From an uncultured Alphaproteobacteria bacterium (GTDB lineage Bacteria; Pseudomonadota; Alphaproteobacteria; RF32; CAG-239), in assembly GCA_934271195.1 (NCBI GenBank), contig CAKQRB010000022.1, positions 1-47,673 on the forward strand: a stretch of 47,673 bases of DNA. The letters are read 5' to 3'. The notes under the pieces were generated by a model. That model saw only the letters and a program-made list of their open reading frames with translations. It searched no databases and was not told the origin of the DNA. Both the position numbers and the translations under genes were made by a program. Below, piece after piece: positions 18,131-26,133 of the stretch. Position 1 is the stretch's first letter; each line of letters begins with the position of its first letter.

Positions 18131-19996
18131 ATGAAATCGGGAAAAAATCTTGCAATCTGGCTGGCCATATTTGTTGTCCTTACTCTGATAATGAATATTT
18201 TCAACGCCTCCCAACAGGTGAAAGATTATAACAAAATCGCATTCTCTGAGTTTATGAATTATGCGGATAACAAACAGTTGTCAGAGGTCACGGTTGAGGG
18301 GCCGAATATCACCGGCATCACAGCCAACGGCGAAAAGTTCAGCTCTTACGCGCCTTATGATCCGACAATGATTGAAACTATTCGCAAAAGCGGCGCCAAA
18401 GTCGAAGCTAAACCTGTTGATACCTCGGCTAATACTTTCTGGGGTGTTCTGATTTCATGGCTTCCGATGATTCTGCTCATCGGCGTTTGGATTTTCTTTA
18501 TGCGTCAAGCCAACTCTGGCAATAACAAAGCCATGAGTTTCGGCAAATCGCGCGCCAGACTGATTGAAAACACCAAAAAAGTCACTTTTGCCGATGTCGC
18601 CGGTTGTGATGAAGCCAAAGAAGAGCTGGAAGAGGTTATCGAGTTTTTAAAAGAACCGGCAAAATTTCAGCGTCTGGGCGGAAAAATTCCGAAAGGCGTA
18701 TTGCTTGTCGGCCCGCCGGGAACAGGTAAAACTCTGCTGGCTAAAGCTGTTGCCGGCGAGGCGAATGTTCCGTTTTTTTCCATTTCAGGTTCGGACTTTG
18801 TGGAAATGTTTGTCGGTGTCGGCGCTTCTCGCGTTCGCGATATGTTCCAACAGGCCAAAAAGAACTCACCCTGCCTGCTTTTTATTGATGAGATTGATGC
18901 CGTCGGCCGCCATCGCGGTGCCGGACTTGGCGGGGGCAATGATGAACGTGAACAGACCCTGAACCAGTTGCTGGTTGAGATGGACGGCTTTGAAGCCAAT
19001 GAAAACGTCATTGTCATTGCCGCAACCAACCGTCCTGACGTTTTGGATCCGGCATTGTTGCGCCCCGGACGCTTTGATCGTCAGGTCACGGTGACAAATC
19101 CTGACAAAAAAGGCCGTGAAGAAATTTTGAAAGTCCATGTCAAAAAAGTCCCGCTGGCCAAAGATGTTAATATTTCAGTCATAGCCCGTGGAACCCCAGG
19201 TTTTTCCGGCGCCGATTTGGCTAATCTGGTTAATGAAGCCGCTCTGCTAGCCGCTCGCAAAAACAAACGCAAAGTAACGTCAAAAGATTTTGACGAAGCC
19301 AAAGACAAGGTTTTGATGGGCGCAGAGAAAAAGTCTATGGCAATGGATGAAAAAGAAAAAATGTTGACGGCCTATCATGAAGCAGGACATGCCATCTGCT
19401 CGTTATATGTGGAAGAAACAGACCCGATTCATAAAGCCACTATCATCCCTCGCGGCCGCGCTCTGGGTATGGTGCAACAATTACCGGAAAAAGATCAGTA
19501 TTCTTACACACGGCTGAAAATGCTGTCACGCCTTGTTATTATGATGGGCGGCCGCGTTGCCGAAGAACTGAAATTCGGATACAATGCCGTCACGTCCGGA
19601 GCATCTTCCGACATTGCAGCAGCCACCAATCTGGCGCGCTCAATGGTTACGGAGTGGGGAATGAGCGATTTGCTCGGACCGATTTTATATGCCGAAAACT
19701 CCGGCGAAGTCTTTTTAGGAAAATCAGTCACTCAAAACAAAAACGTAAGTGAAGAAACCGCCAGACTTGTCGATTCTGAAATCAAACGACTGGTAACGGA
19801 AGGCCATGATAAGGCTAAAAAACTTCTGCAGGAAAAAGAAAAGGAATGGGAACTTTTGGCTCAGGCGCTGATTGAGTACGAAACTCTGACAGGTGATGAA
19901 ATTAAAAAGGTCATCGTCGGCGAAAAACTTGATAAAAGTGATGAAGGGCCTGTCAGTGAAGAAAAACGAACCCGCTCTTCTGTTCCTGAAGTATAG
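18131..19996 (+). CDS. ftsH: ATP-dependent zinc metalloprotease FtsH
   Basis: A 621-residue membrane-anchored AAA+ protease. Two membrane segments (about 7-25 and 105-127) flank a short periplasmic part. The AAA domain has Walker A GPPGTGKT near residues 194-201, LLFIDEIDAVG as Walker B, and the second region of homology ending RPGRFDRQ. The zinc site is HEAGH at 416-420, with the third ligand expected in the following helix. It degrades membrane proteins and regulators such as LpxC and RpoH in other proteobacteria. The start follows AAGGAA. Here it is monocistronic; tilS, often its neighbour, is absent. Confidence 0.97.
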   Translation: MKSGKNLAIWLAIFVVLTLIMNIFNASQQVKDYNKIAFSEFMNYADNKQLSEVTVEGPNITGITANGEKFSSYAPYDPTMIETIRKSGAKVEAKPVDTSANTFWGVLISWLPMILLIGVWIFFMRQANSGNNKAMSFGKSRARLIENTKKVTFADVAGCDEAKEELEEVIEFLKEPAKFQRLGGKIPKGVLLVGPPGTGKTLLAKAVAGEANVPFFSISGSDFVEMFVGVGASRVRDMFQQAKKNSPCLLFIDEIDAVGRHRGAGLGGGNDEREQTLNQLLVEMDGFEANENVIVIAATNRPDVLDPALLRPGRFDRQVTVTNPDKKGREEILKVHVKKVPLAKDVNISVIARGTPGFSGADLANLVNEAALLAARKNKRKVTSKDFDEAKDKVLMGAEKKSMAMDEKEKMLTAYHEAGHAICSLYVEETDPIHKATIIPRGRALGMVQQLPEKDQYSYTRLKMLSRLVIMMGGRVAEELKFGYNAVTSGASSDIAAATNLARSMVTEWGMSDLLGPILYAENSGEVFLGKSVTQNKNVSEETARLVDSEIKRLVTEGHDKAKKLLQEKEKEWELLAQALIEYETLTGDEIKKVIVGEKLDKSDEGPVSEEKRTRSSVPEV

Positions 19997-20080
19997 AAAA
20001 ATCCCCGATCTTGTAATGAACCGTCCCTAAAAACGGACAGTAAAAAAAGTTCTGGGGTATCAGAGGGATTTTCTTTTTTT
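19997..20080 (+). terminator. Possible terminator of ftsH
   Basis: AAAATCCC just after the ftsH stop can pair with GGGATTTT (20065-20072), which is followed by C and seven T. The loop is long (about 60 bases) and overlaps the inverted-repeat element, so this is only a possible terminator. Confidence 0.35.
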
Positions 20081-20110
20081 CTCCACTTTCCGGGGGACAG
20101 TTCATACAAG
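20010..20110. repeat. MITE-like 101-bp inverted-repeat element
   Basis: The two ends are imperfect inverted repeats: the left reads CTTGTAATGAACCGTCCC and the right, on the complement, CTTGTATGAACTGTCCC. Together they frame a short T-rich core. The right end (20074-20110) recurs at 31524-31560 in a near-identical form. No open frame lies inside. A miniature transposable element or the remnant of an insertion sequence is likely; I could not name the family. Confidence 0.5.
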
Positions 20111-20126
20111 AGCAGAGGCTTTAAGT

Positions 20127-21947
20127 TTATTCTATAATGTCCGGCTTGGCGCGTTTGCGAGCAATCGGATCAAGAATTCGTTTGCGCAGGCGCAACGTTT
20201 TAGGTGTGACTTCCAGAAGTTCATCTTCCTGAATGTAAGATAAACCCTGTTCCAAAGTCAGTTTGCGCGGCGGAATCAGGTCAATGGCCTCGTCTTTTCC
20301 AGCGGCACGGATATTCGTCAGTTGTTTGGCCTTGCAGGGATTGACTTCCAGATCATTCGGTTTGGTGTGCTCGCCGATAATCATGCCTGTATAGACAGGA
20401 ACACCTGGGTCGATAAACATCGGGCCGCGGTCTTGCAATTTCCATAAGGAATAAGCGATTGCAGTGCCGGTTTCGCTGGAAATTAGCACACCGTTGCGGC
20501 GGCCTTCGATTTCTCCCTTATACGGATCATAACATTTGAACAAGCGGTTCATGACACCGGTACCGCGGGTATCCGTTAAAAATTCGGAGTGGTATCCGAT
20601 TAAGCCACGGGATGGAGCATTGAAAATCAAGCGGACTTTATTGCCAACCTGAGACGGAATCATCTCAATCAGTTCAGCACGACGGCGGCCGAGTTTTTCA
20701 ACAACGGTGCCGGAGAATTCTTCATCGACATCAACAACAACTTCTTCAATCGGTTCCAGTAGAGAGCCATTGGCGTCGCGTTTCATCAGAACGCGCGGGC
20801 GGGAAATTGATAATTCAAAACCCTCACGGCGCATGGTTTCAATCAAAACGCCGAGTTGGAGCTCTCCGCGGCCGGCAACCTCAAATGAATCCGTCGAATC
20901 GGTGCGGGAAATCCTTAAAGCAATGTTTCCTTCGGCTTCTTTGCATAACCTGTCCCAAATCATACGGGAGGTGACTTTGTCGCCTTCGCGGCCTGCCAAA
21001 GGAGAATCGTTGATTGAGAATGTCATGGCCAAAGTCGGCGGATCTATCGGCTGGGCGTGAATAGCCTGTGAAACATCCAGCGCGCATATGGTATCAGCCA
21101 CCGTACCTTTGACAATTCCGGCAACGGCAATGATGTCTCCGGCATGGGCTTCTTCCAGACTATCCCGATTTAAGCCGCGGTAAGCCAGAATTTTGCTGAT
21201 GCGGACACGTTCAATTTCTTTGCTGTCGCCGTTTAAAACCTTGACGGTATCGTTAACGTGCAATGTTCCCGACTGGACTTTGCCTGTCAGCAGACGGCCG
21301 ATAAATTTGTCGGCTTCCAGCGTTGTGGCCAACATGGAGAAGGGAGCGGCAGGATCGCAGGACGGGGCCGGAACATAGGAGCAGATCAGCTCAAATAACG
21401 GGGTCAGGTCTTTCTTTTCATCGGTCATTTCCTTTACGGCCCAGCCGTTGCGGCCGGAAGCGTAAAGTACCGGAAAATCAAGTTGTTTATCATTGGCATT
21501 AAGGCTGACAAACAAATCAAAAATTTCATCAAGGACGGCATCGACGCGGGCATCGGCCTTGTCAGCCTTATTGATAACGACAATCGGGCAAAGACCGAGT
21601 TTTAAGGCCTTACCGAGGACAAACTTTGTTTGCGGCATCGGGCCTTCTGAAGAGTCAACCAGCAGAACAACGCCGTCTACCATTGACAGGATACGTTCTA
21701 CTTCGCCGCCAAAGTCGGCGTGACCCGGCGTATCAACAATGTTGATGTGTGTGTCTTTCCAATTGACGGAAGTGCATTTTGACAGAATCGTAATGCCTCT
21801 TTCACGTTCGAGGTCATTGCTGTCCATGACGCAAGTTTCAACTTTCTGGTTTTCCCGGAAGGTACCGCTTTGTTTTAACAGGCCGTCGACCATTGTGGTT
21901 TTGCCGTGGTCTACGTGGGCGATGATGGCAATATTGCGCATTTCCAT
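20127..21947 (-). CDS. typA: Ribosome-associated GTPase TypA/BipA
   Basis: A 606-residue translational GTPase. The G domain shows AHVDHGKTT (residues 10-18), RGITI, DTPGHADFGGEV and NKADK. EF-G-like domains II, III and V follow, and then the BipA-specific C-terminal domain. BipA acts in 50S assembly and stress adaptation. AGGAAAG lies about 10 bases upstream of the chosen ATG; the Met at position 3 is an alternative start. It is monocistronic and convergent with ftsH, with the small inverted-repeat element between them. Confidence 0.96.
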   Translation of the reverse strand: MEMRNIAIIAHVDHGKTTMVDGLLKQSGTFRENQKVETCVMDSNDLERERGITILSKCTSVNWKDTHINIVDTPGHADFGGEVERILSMVDGVVLLVDSSEGPMPQTKFVLGKALKLGLCPIVVINKADKADARVDAVLDEIFDLFVSLNANDKQLDFPVLYASGRNGWAVKEMTDEKKDLTPLFELICSYVPAPSCDPAAPFSMLATTLEADKFIGRLLTGKVQSGTLHVNDTVKVLNGDSKEIERVRISKILAYRGLNRDSLEEAHAGDIIAVAGIVKGTVADTICALDVSQAIHAQPIDPPTLAMTFSINDSPLAGREGDKVTSRMIWDRLCKEAEGNIALRISRTDSTDSFEVAGRGELQLGVLIETMRREGFELSISRPRVLMKRDANGSLLEPIEEVVVDVDEEFSGTVVEKLGRRRAELIEMIPSQVGNKVRLIFNAPSRGLIGYHSEFLTDTRGTGVMNRLFKCYDPYKGEIEGRRNGVLISSETGTAIAYSLWKLQDRGPMFIDPGVPVYTGMIIGEHTKPNDLEVNPCKAKQLTNIRAAGKDEAIDLIPPRKLTLEQGLSYIQEDELLEVTPKTLRLRKRILDPIARKRAKPDIIE

Positions 21948-22118
21948 TGTGTTATTTCTTTCCTAAAACTTGTTAAACTTTTTCAGGCACAGTGTTATAT
22001 ATCCGGTCAACCGCCGGCAGAAAATGCCTGACAAAAGATTTTGGTATAAATTCGTTTTCACAATAGCAAGTTAATTTTAAATTTCAAGAATTTAGTGCAT
22101 AACGGCCGAAATTTTTTT

Positions 22119-22145
22119 TTGACAATCCGGCTGAAAGGGTATAAT
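22119..22145 (+). promoter_or_regulatory. Strong sigma70-type promoter
   Basis: A perfect TTGACA (22119-22124) and TATAAT (22140-22145) with a short 15-base spacer. A TAATAA two bases further gives a 17-base spacer. It drives the small membrane protein gene at 22204. Confidence 0.55.
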
Positions 22146-22203
22146 AATTTTACGATTGAGTATGTATTTTTGATTTTTATTATTAATTTTAATTTTTTTT
22201 ATC

Positions 22204-22572
22204 ATGAATGGGTTTGATATTTTTATGACTTTGCTGTTGATTTGCAGTATCTTGTTTGGACTTGTTTCTCTGTTGCTGACGGGGATTCATCATTACAGGT
22301 TTCATTATGCCTGCCAGTATTGTTATAAAGAGTATAATACTGCGGGGGATTGGGTAGAAAACAAGCTGATGCATCTTTTTCGGCTGATTTTGGTGCTGTC
22401 TCTTTGTTTTGATGCTTTTTATTTTTGGATGTTTGGATATTGGAAGTTGAGCACAAGTCTGGTTTTTTGTCTGGGAAGTGTTTTGCTGGCCGCGCCTTTA
22501 TGGGAGCTATTTGTCGGAGTGCTTGTCCGAATTATCGGTCCGCAGCAGGAGTATAGAAAAGATAAAAAATAA
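22204..22572 (+). CDS. Small hypothetical membrane protein
   Basis: A 122-residue protein with probably three membrane segments (about 5-27, 58-78 and 84-112). A Cys- and aromatic-rich loop (HHYRFHYACQYCYKEY) lies between the first two and could bind metal, though only two Cys are present. The tail is charged. There is no recognisable Shine-Dalgarno, but a strong promoter precedes it and a terminator follows. The family is not recognised. Confidence 0.6.
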   Translation: MNGFDIFMTLLLICSILFGLVSLLLTGIHHYRFHYACQYCYKEYNTAGDWVENKLMHLFRLILVLSLCFDAFYFWMFGYWKLSTSLVFCLGSVLLAAPLWELFVGVLVRIIGPQQEYRKDKK

Positions 22573-22647
22573 GTGTGTTTAGCAATTGCGCCTGAGCTAA
22601 GACGTGAAAAAGTCGGAGATTTCAAAACTACTTAAAACAACAATTAT

Positions 22648-22679
22648 AAAAAGCGTTGTTCTGATGAGCAACGCTTTTT
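22648..22679. terminator. Bidirectional terminator
   Basis: Stem AAAAAGCGTTG/CAACGCTTTTT with a 10-base loop, between convergent genes (small membrane protein and PfkB-family kinase). Confidence 0.88.
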
Positions 22680-22685
22680 GTCTTT

Positions 22686-23705
22686 TTATAATCTTTTGCC
22701 GTATTTCAGCAGTTTGTTGCGGACGAAGCCGCGCAGGCTGACATCGGGGCGGGCACCGTAGTGGCTGATGATTTCGGCAGCTGCAATACCTCCGATTAAA
22801 GCGCAGGTTCCCAAAGAGCGTTCCTGAGTGTAACCATAAAGGAAGCCGGCGGCGTACAGATCGCCGGCACCGGTGGTATCGACAACGTTTTCAACCTTTT
22901 CTGCCTCGACGAAAGTTTTTGTTCTGCCGTTGACAATAACCGAGCCTTTATCGCTGCGGGTAATGGCGGCGGTTTCAACCTCGGTTTTGATTAAGTCGAG
23001 GGTTTTGTAAAAGTCCTGCTCCTGAAAGAGGGCTTTGATCTCTTCTTCGTTGCCGAACAAAATGTCAACCGAATCGGAAATCAGTTTCATGAATTCTTCT
23101 CGGTGGCGGTCAACGCAAGATTTGTCAGACAGGCTGAATGCGACTTTTTTGTTATGCTTATGTGCCAGTTCGCAGGCACGCTGCATTGCTTTTTTGGCAT
23201 CGCCTTCATCCCAGAGATAGCCTTCAAGATAAACAATTTTGGTGCTTTTGATAATTTCTTCGTCAATGTCTTCGGCCGAAAGTCTGCCGGCAGCGCCGAG
23301 ATAAGTAAACATGGAACGTTCGGCATCCGGTGTGACCAGAACGATGCTACGGCCGGTCATAGGACCTTCGTTGAGCGGCGGGGTAAAGAAGTCTACGCCG
23401 GCGCCGCCGATACTGCGGCTAAATTCCTGACCGAGCTCGTCTTCATGGACTTTGCCGATAAAAGCCGGAGCTCCGCCCAAAGAAGCAAGGCCGGCAACGG
23501 TGTTGGCCGCCGAACCGCCTGAAATTTCACGTTCCGGCATGATGTCTGCATAAATTTTTCCGGCTTCTTGGGCGCCGACCAGCGTCATTTCGCTTTTGGT
23601 CAGACCGCGTTCCGTCAGAAAACCGTCGCCGACTTTGGCCATTACGTCTACCATGGCGTTGCCGATGCCGACGACATCGTAAAAAGTTGCGTCTCTGTTT
23701 GACAT
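22686..23705 (-). CDS. PfkB-family sugar/adenosine kinase
   Basis: A 339-residue ribokinase-superfamily kinase. The first PfkB signature lies in SGGSAANTVAGLASLGG, and the second is DTTGAGDLYAAGF, which holds the catalytic Asp and anion hole. The overall pattern (GIGNAMVDVMAKV at the start, GNEEEIKALF midway) resembles alphaproteobacterial proteins annotated as adenosine kinase. It would phosphorylate a nucleoside or sugar with ATP. AAGGAAA precedes the start. It is monocistronic. The substrate is not certain, as related enzymes act on ribose, fructose or inosine. Confidence 0.85.
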   Translation of the reverse strand: MSNRDATFYDVVGIGNAMVDVMAKVGDGFLTERGLTKSEMTLVGAQEAGKIYADIMPEREISGGSAANTVAGLASLGGAPAFIGKVHEDELGQEFSRSIGGAGVDFFTPPLNEGPMTGRSIVLVTPDAERSMFTYLGAAGRLSAEDIDEEIIKSTKIVYLEGYLWDEGDAKKAMQRACELAHKHNKKVAFSLSDKSCVDRHREEFMKLISDSVDILFGNEEEIKALFQEQDFYKTLDLIKTEVETAAITRSDKGSVIVNGRTKTFVEAEKVENVVDTTGAGDLYAAGFLYGYTQERSLGTCALIGGIAAAEIISHYGARPDVSLRGFVRNKLLKYGKRL

Positions 23706-23772
23706 TATTACATTTCCTTAGTTGTTTTTCTACTTTTTATGTAGTCTGTTTTGTCGAGAAAAGCAAGCAAAT

Positions 23773-23805
23773 AAAAAAGTCTCCGTTATGACAGAGACCT
23801 TTTTT
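23773..23805 (-). terminator. Terminator of the ferredoxin gene
   Basis: On the minus strand a GTCTC/GAGAC stem extended by GT/AC pairs, with a TTTTTT tail, lies just after the ferredoxin stop. Confidence 0.75.
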
Positions 23806-23829
23806 GTTTGAAAAAATTCCGTAATGGAA

Positions 23830-24069
23830 TTAATCGTTGGCGCCCGGGCAGATTTTTGCCTGTTCAGCATTGAATTTTACCCATTTTTCATCAGCTTCGT
23901 CATCAGAAGTGATTGCTTCCTGCGGACATTCGGAAATGCAAACGCCGCAATCAATGCAGGTATCAGGATCTACAACCAGCTGAGTTTCGCATTCATGAAA
24001 TGCATCTACCGGACATACGTCTGCGCAGGATTTGCATTTGATGCAAGAATCGTTAACTACAGAAACCAT
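23830..24069 (-). CDS. 2[4Fe-4S] ferredoxin
   Basis: A 79-residue ferredoxin with two cluster motifs: CIKCKSCADVCP and CIDCGVCISECP, both C-x2-C-x2-C-x3-CP. It resembles proteobacterial FdxA over its length, including the C-terminal WVKFNAEQAK region. However, FdxA usually has an altered first motif giving a [3Fe-4S] cluster, whereas here all four Cys are present. It probably carries two [4Fe-4S] clusters as a cytoplasmic electron carrier. AGGAGA lies six bases before the ATG, and a TTGCTT/TAAATT promoter is upstream. Confidence 0.9.
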   Translation of the reverse strand: MVSVVNDSCIKCKSCADVCPVDAFHECETQLVVDPDTCIDCGVCISECPQEAITSDDEADEKWVKFNAEQAKICPGAND

Positions 24070-24106
24070 TTAAAATCTCCTAGATCAATTGATTAGTTCA
24101 GTGCGT

Positions 24107-24134
24107 AATTTACCCAAATTCATAAGAAAAGCAA
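24107..24134 (-). promoter_or_regulatory. Promoter of the ferredoxin gene
   Basis: On the minus strand TTGCTT (24134-24129) and TAAATT (24112-24107) with a 16-base spacer, divergent from the htpG promoter. Confidence 0.45.
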
Positions 24135-24163
24135 GTAAAAAATCGATTTATTTGTGCTTAAGT

Positions 24164-24194
24164 CTTGCGAAAGAAGATTTTGTTTCCCATATAT
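24164..24194 (+). promoter_or_regulatory. RpoH (sigma32)-type promoter of htpG
   Basis: CTTGCGA (24164-24170) and CCCATATAT (24186-24194), 15 bases apart, fit the heat-shock sigma consensus CTTGAAA / CCCATnTA well. The htpG start lies 35 bases further. Confidence 0.75.
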
Positions 24195-24228
24195 CTCAGT
24201 AAATAAGCGTTACTATGAGGAGAAAAAA

Positions 24229-26085
24229 ATGTCAGAAAAGATGGATTTTCAAGCGGAAGTCGGCAAGCTTCTGGATATTGTGGTCAACTCTTTGTATTCG
24301 GAAAAATATATTTTTTTGCGCGAGCTGATTTCTAATGCCAGCGATGCTTGTGATAAGCTGCGTTATCTGGCGTTGACGAATCCGGATATTGCCAAAAATT
24401 CCGGTACATTTAAAATTATGATTACACCGGATACCAAAACCAATACCTTGAAAATTGCCGATAACGGTATTGGCATGAATAAAGATGATTTGGTTAACCA
24501 TTTGGGGACGATTGCAAAATCCGGAACGGCCGATTTTGTAAAAAACGTCAGTGACAATGGTTCGGCCATGGATTTAATCGGCCAGTTCGGCGTTGGCTTT
24601 TATTCGGCTTTTATGGTGGCGGACAAGGTTGAAATCCTGACACGCAGAGCAGGTGAGGACAAGGCATGGTTCTGGGTTTCGGACGGGCGCAGCGGTTTTG
24701 AAATCCGCGAAGCCGAAAAAGAAGGAAACGGTACGGAAATCAAGCTGTTTTTGAAAGAAGATCAGAAAAACTTTGTCGATACGATTTATCTGCGTCATAT
24801 TATCCGCACATATTCCGACCATATCGGTTATCCGATTGTTTTGTGTCTGGGAGAGGCCGGTGAGGAAACGGTTAATACCGGTTCAGCCTTATGGGCGCGT
24901 TCAAAAAGCGAGATTACGCAGGATCAGTATAAGGAGTTTTATCATCATATTTCAAAGAATTTTGATGACCCGTGGCTGACACTGCATTTTAAGGCTGAGG
25001 GCAATATTGAATATACCGGCCTGTTGTTTATTCCTTCAGAACCGCCGTATGATTTGTTTCAACCCGACAGTCAGAACGGTTTGAAGCTGTATGTCAACAA
25101 GGTGTTTATTTCTGACAAAGTTGAAGAGCTGATGCCGCATTATCTGCGCTTTGTTAAAGGCGTGGTCGACAGTTCTGATTTGCAGCTCAATATCTCGCGC
25201 GAGATGTTGCAGCACAACGCGTTGATTGAAAAAATCAAGCACGGTTTGGTCGGACGATTGCTGAAAGAACTGAAAAATCGTGCCGGAAATTATGACGATT
25301 ATATGACTTTCTGGAAAGCTTTCGGGGCGGCATTCAAAGAGGGAATTTATGAAGATTTCGGGAATCGGGAGGAGATTGCCGGACTGTCCCGCTTTATTTC
25401 GACACTGGATTTGCAAAAATACACGTCGCTTGATGACTATATTGAGCGGGCGAAAAATGTTAAAATCGGCGAAAATGAGCAAAAGTCCGTTTATTATATT
25501 ACAGGCGACGATATCAACGTGTTGTCAAACAATCCGCAGTTGGAAGCCTTTAAGGCGAAGGGAATAGAGGTTTTGCTGCTGACGGATCCGATAGACGAGT
25601 TTTGGACGCAGGCACTGCCGAATTATAAAGGTTTTGCCATTAAGCATATTTCACAAGCCGATATTGATCTGGCAATTGAGCGTAAAGATCAGAAAGCCGG
25701 AGACGGTGATATGGAAAAACTGAGTGCGATGATGAGTGAGATGTTTAAGAGTGATGTGGGTAAGGTCGTGACAACGGAAAGACTGACCAACAGTCCGGCA
25801 AGCCTGACGGTGGAGCAGGGCCAGATGAGTATTCATTTGGAGCGGTTGATGAGAAATCACCAGCAGCAGACGGCTTTTGCCAGCACCCGTATTTTGGAAT
25901 TGAATCCGTATCATCCGCTGATTATCAGGCTGGCGGATATGGTGAGTGATGAAGCACAAAAGGCCAAGGTTGAGGAGATTGCAAAAATAATTCTTGATCA
26001 GGCTAAAATTGCCGAAGGAGAGCCGATCTCCGATCCGGCGTTTTATGTTTCAAAACTGAGCGATTATATTTTGAAGGCTATATAG
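24229..26085 (+). CDS. htpG: Chaperone HtpG (bacterial Hsp90)
   Basis: A 618-residue Hsp90. The start at 24229 is chosen because GAGGAG (24217-24222) lies six bases upstream and the protein then begins MSEKMDFQAEVGKLL as in the family; a longer frame from 24154 would read through the promoter. The GHKL ATP site shows ELISNASDACDKLR, DNGIGM and GQFGVGFYSAFMVA. Middle and C-terminal dimer domains follow at normal length. It helps refold proteins under heat stress, which agrees with the RpoH-type promoter. It is monocistronic. Confidence 0.96.
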   Translation: MSEKMDFQAEVGKLLDIVVNSLYSEKYIFLRELISNASDACDKLRYLALTNPDIAKNSGTFKIMITPDTKTNTLKIADNGIGMNKDDLVNHLGTIAKSGTADFVKNVSDNGSAMDLIGQFGVGFYSAFMVADKVEILTRRAGEDKAWFWVSDGRSGFEIREAEKEGNGTEIKLFLKEDQKNFVDTIYLRHIIRTYSDHIGYPIVLCLGEAGEETVNTGSALWARSKSEITQDQYKEFYHHISKNFDDPWLTLHFKAEGNIEYTGLLFIPSEPPYDLFQPDSQNGLKLYVNKVFISDKVEELMPHYLRFVKGVVDSSDLQLNISREMLQHNALIEKIKHGLVGRLLKELKNRAGNYDDYMTFWKAFGAAFKEGIYEDFGNREEIAGLSRFISTLDLQKYTSLDDYIERAKNVKIGENEQKSVYYITGDDINVLSNNPQLEAFKAKGIEVLLLTDPIDEFWTQALPNYKGFAIKHISQADIDLAIERKDQKAGDGDMEKLSAMMSEMFKSDVGKVVTTERLTNSPASLTVEQGQMSIHLERLMRNHQQQTAFASTRILELNPYHPLIIRLADMVSDEAQKAKVEEIAKIILDQAKIAEGEPISDPAFYVSKLSDYILKAI

Positions 26086-26094
26086 GCCGTATGC

Positions 26095-26127
26095 AAAAAG
26101 AGAGAGGCGGAAAACCTCTCTCTTTTT
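26095..26127. terminator. Bidirectional terminator between htpG and recN
   Basis: A perfect 13-pair stem (AAAAAGAGAGAGG and its complement) with loop CGGAAAA and T runs on both strands. Confidence 0.92.
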
Positions 26128-26133
26128 TTGTCT

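Noticed and set aside
24154..24228. Longer N-terminus of HtpG
   Set aside because: It would start inside the promoter region; the GAGGAG site supports the start at 24229.
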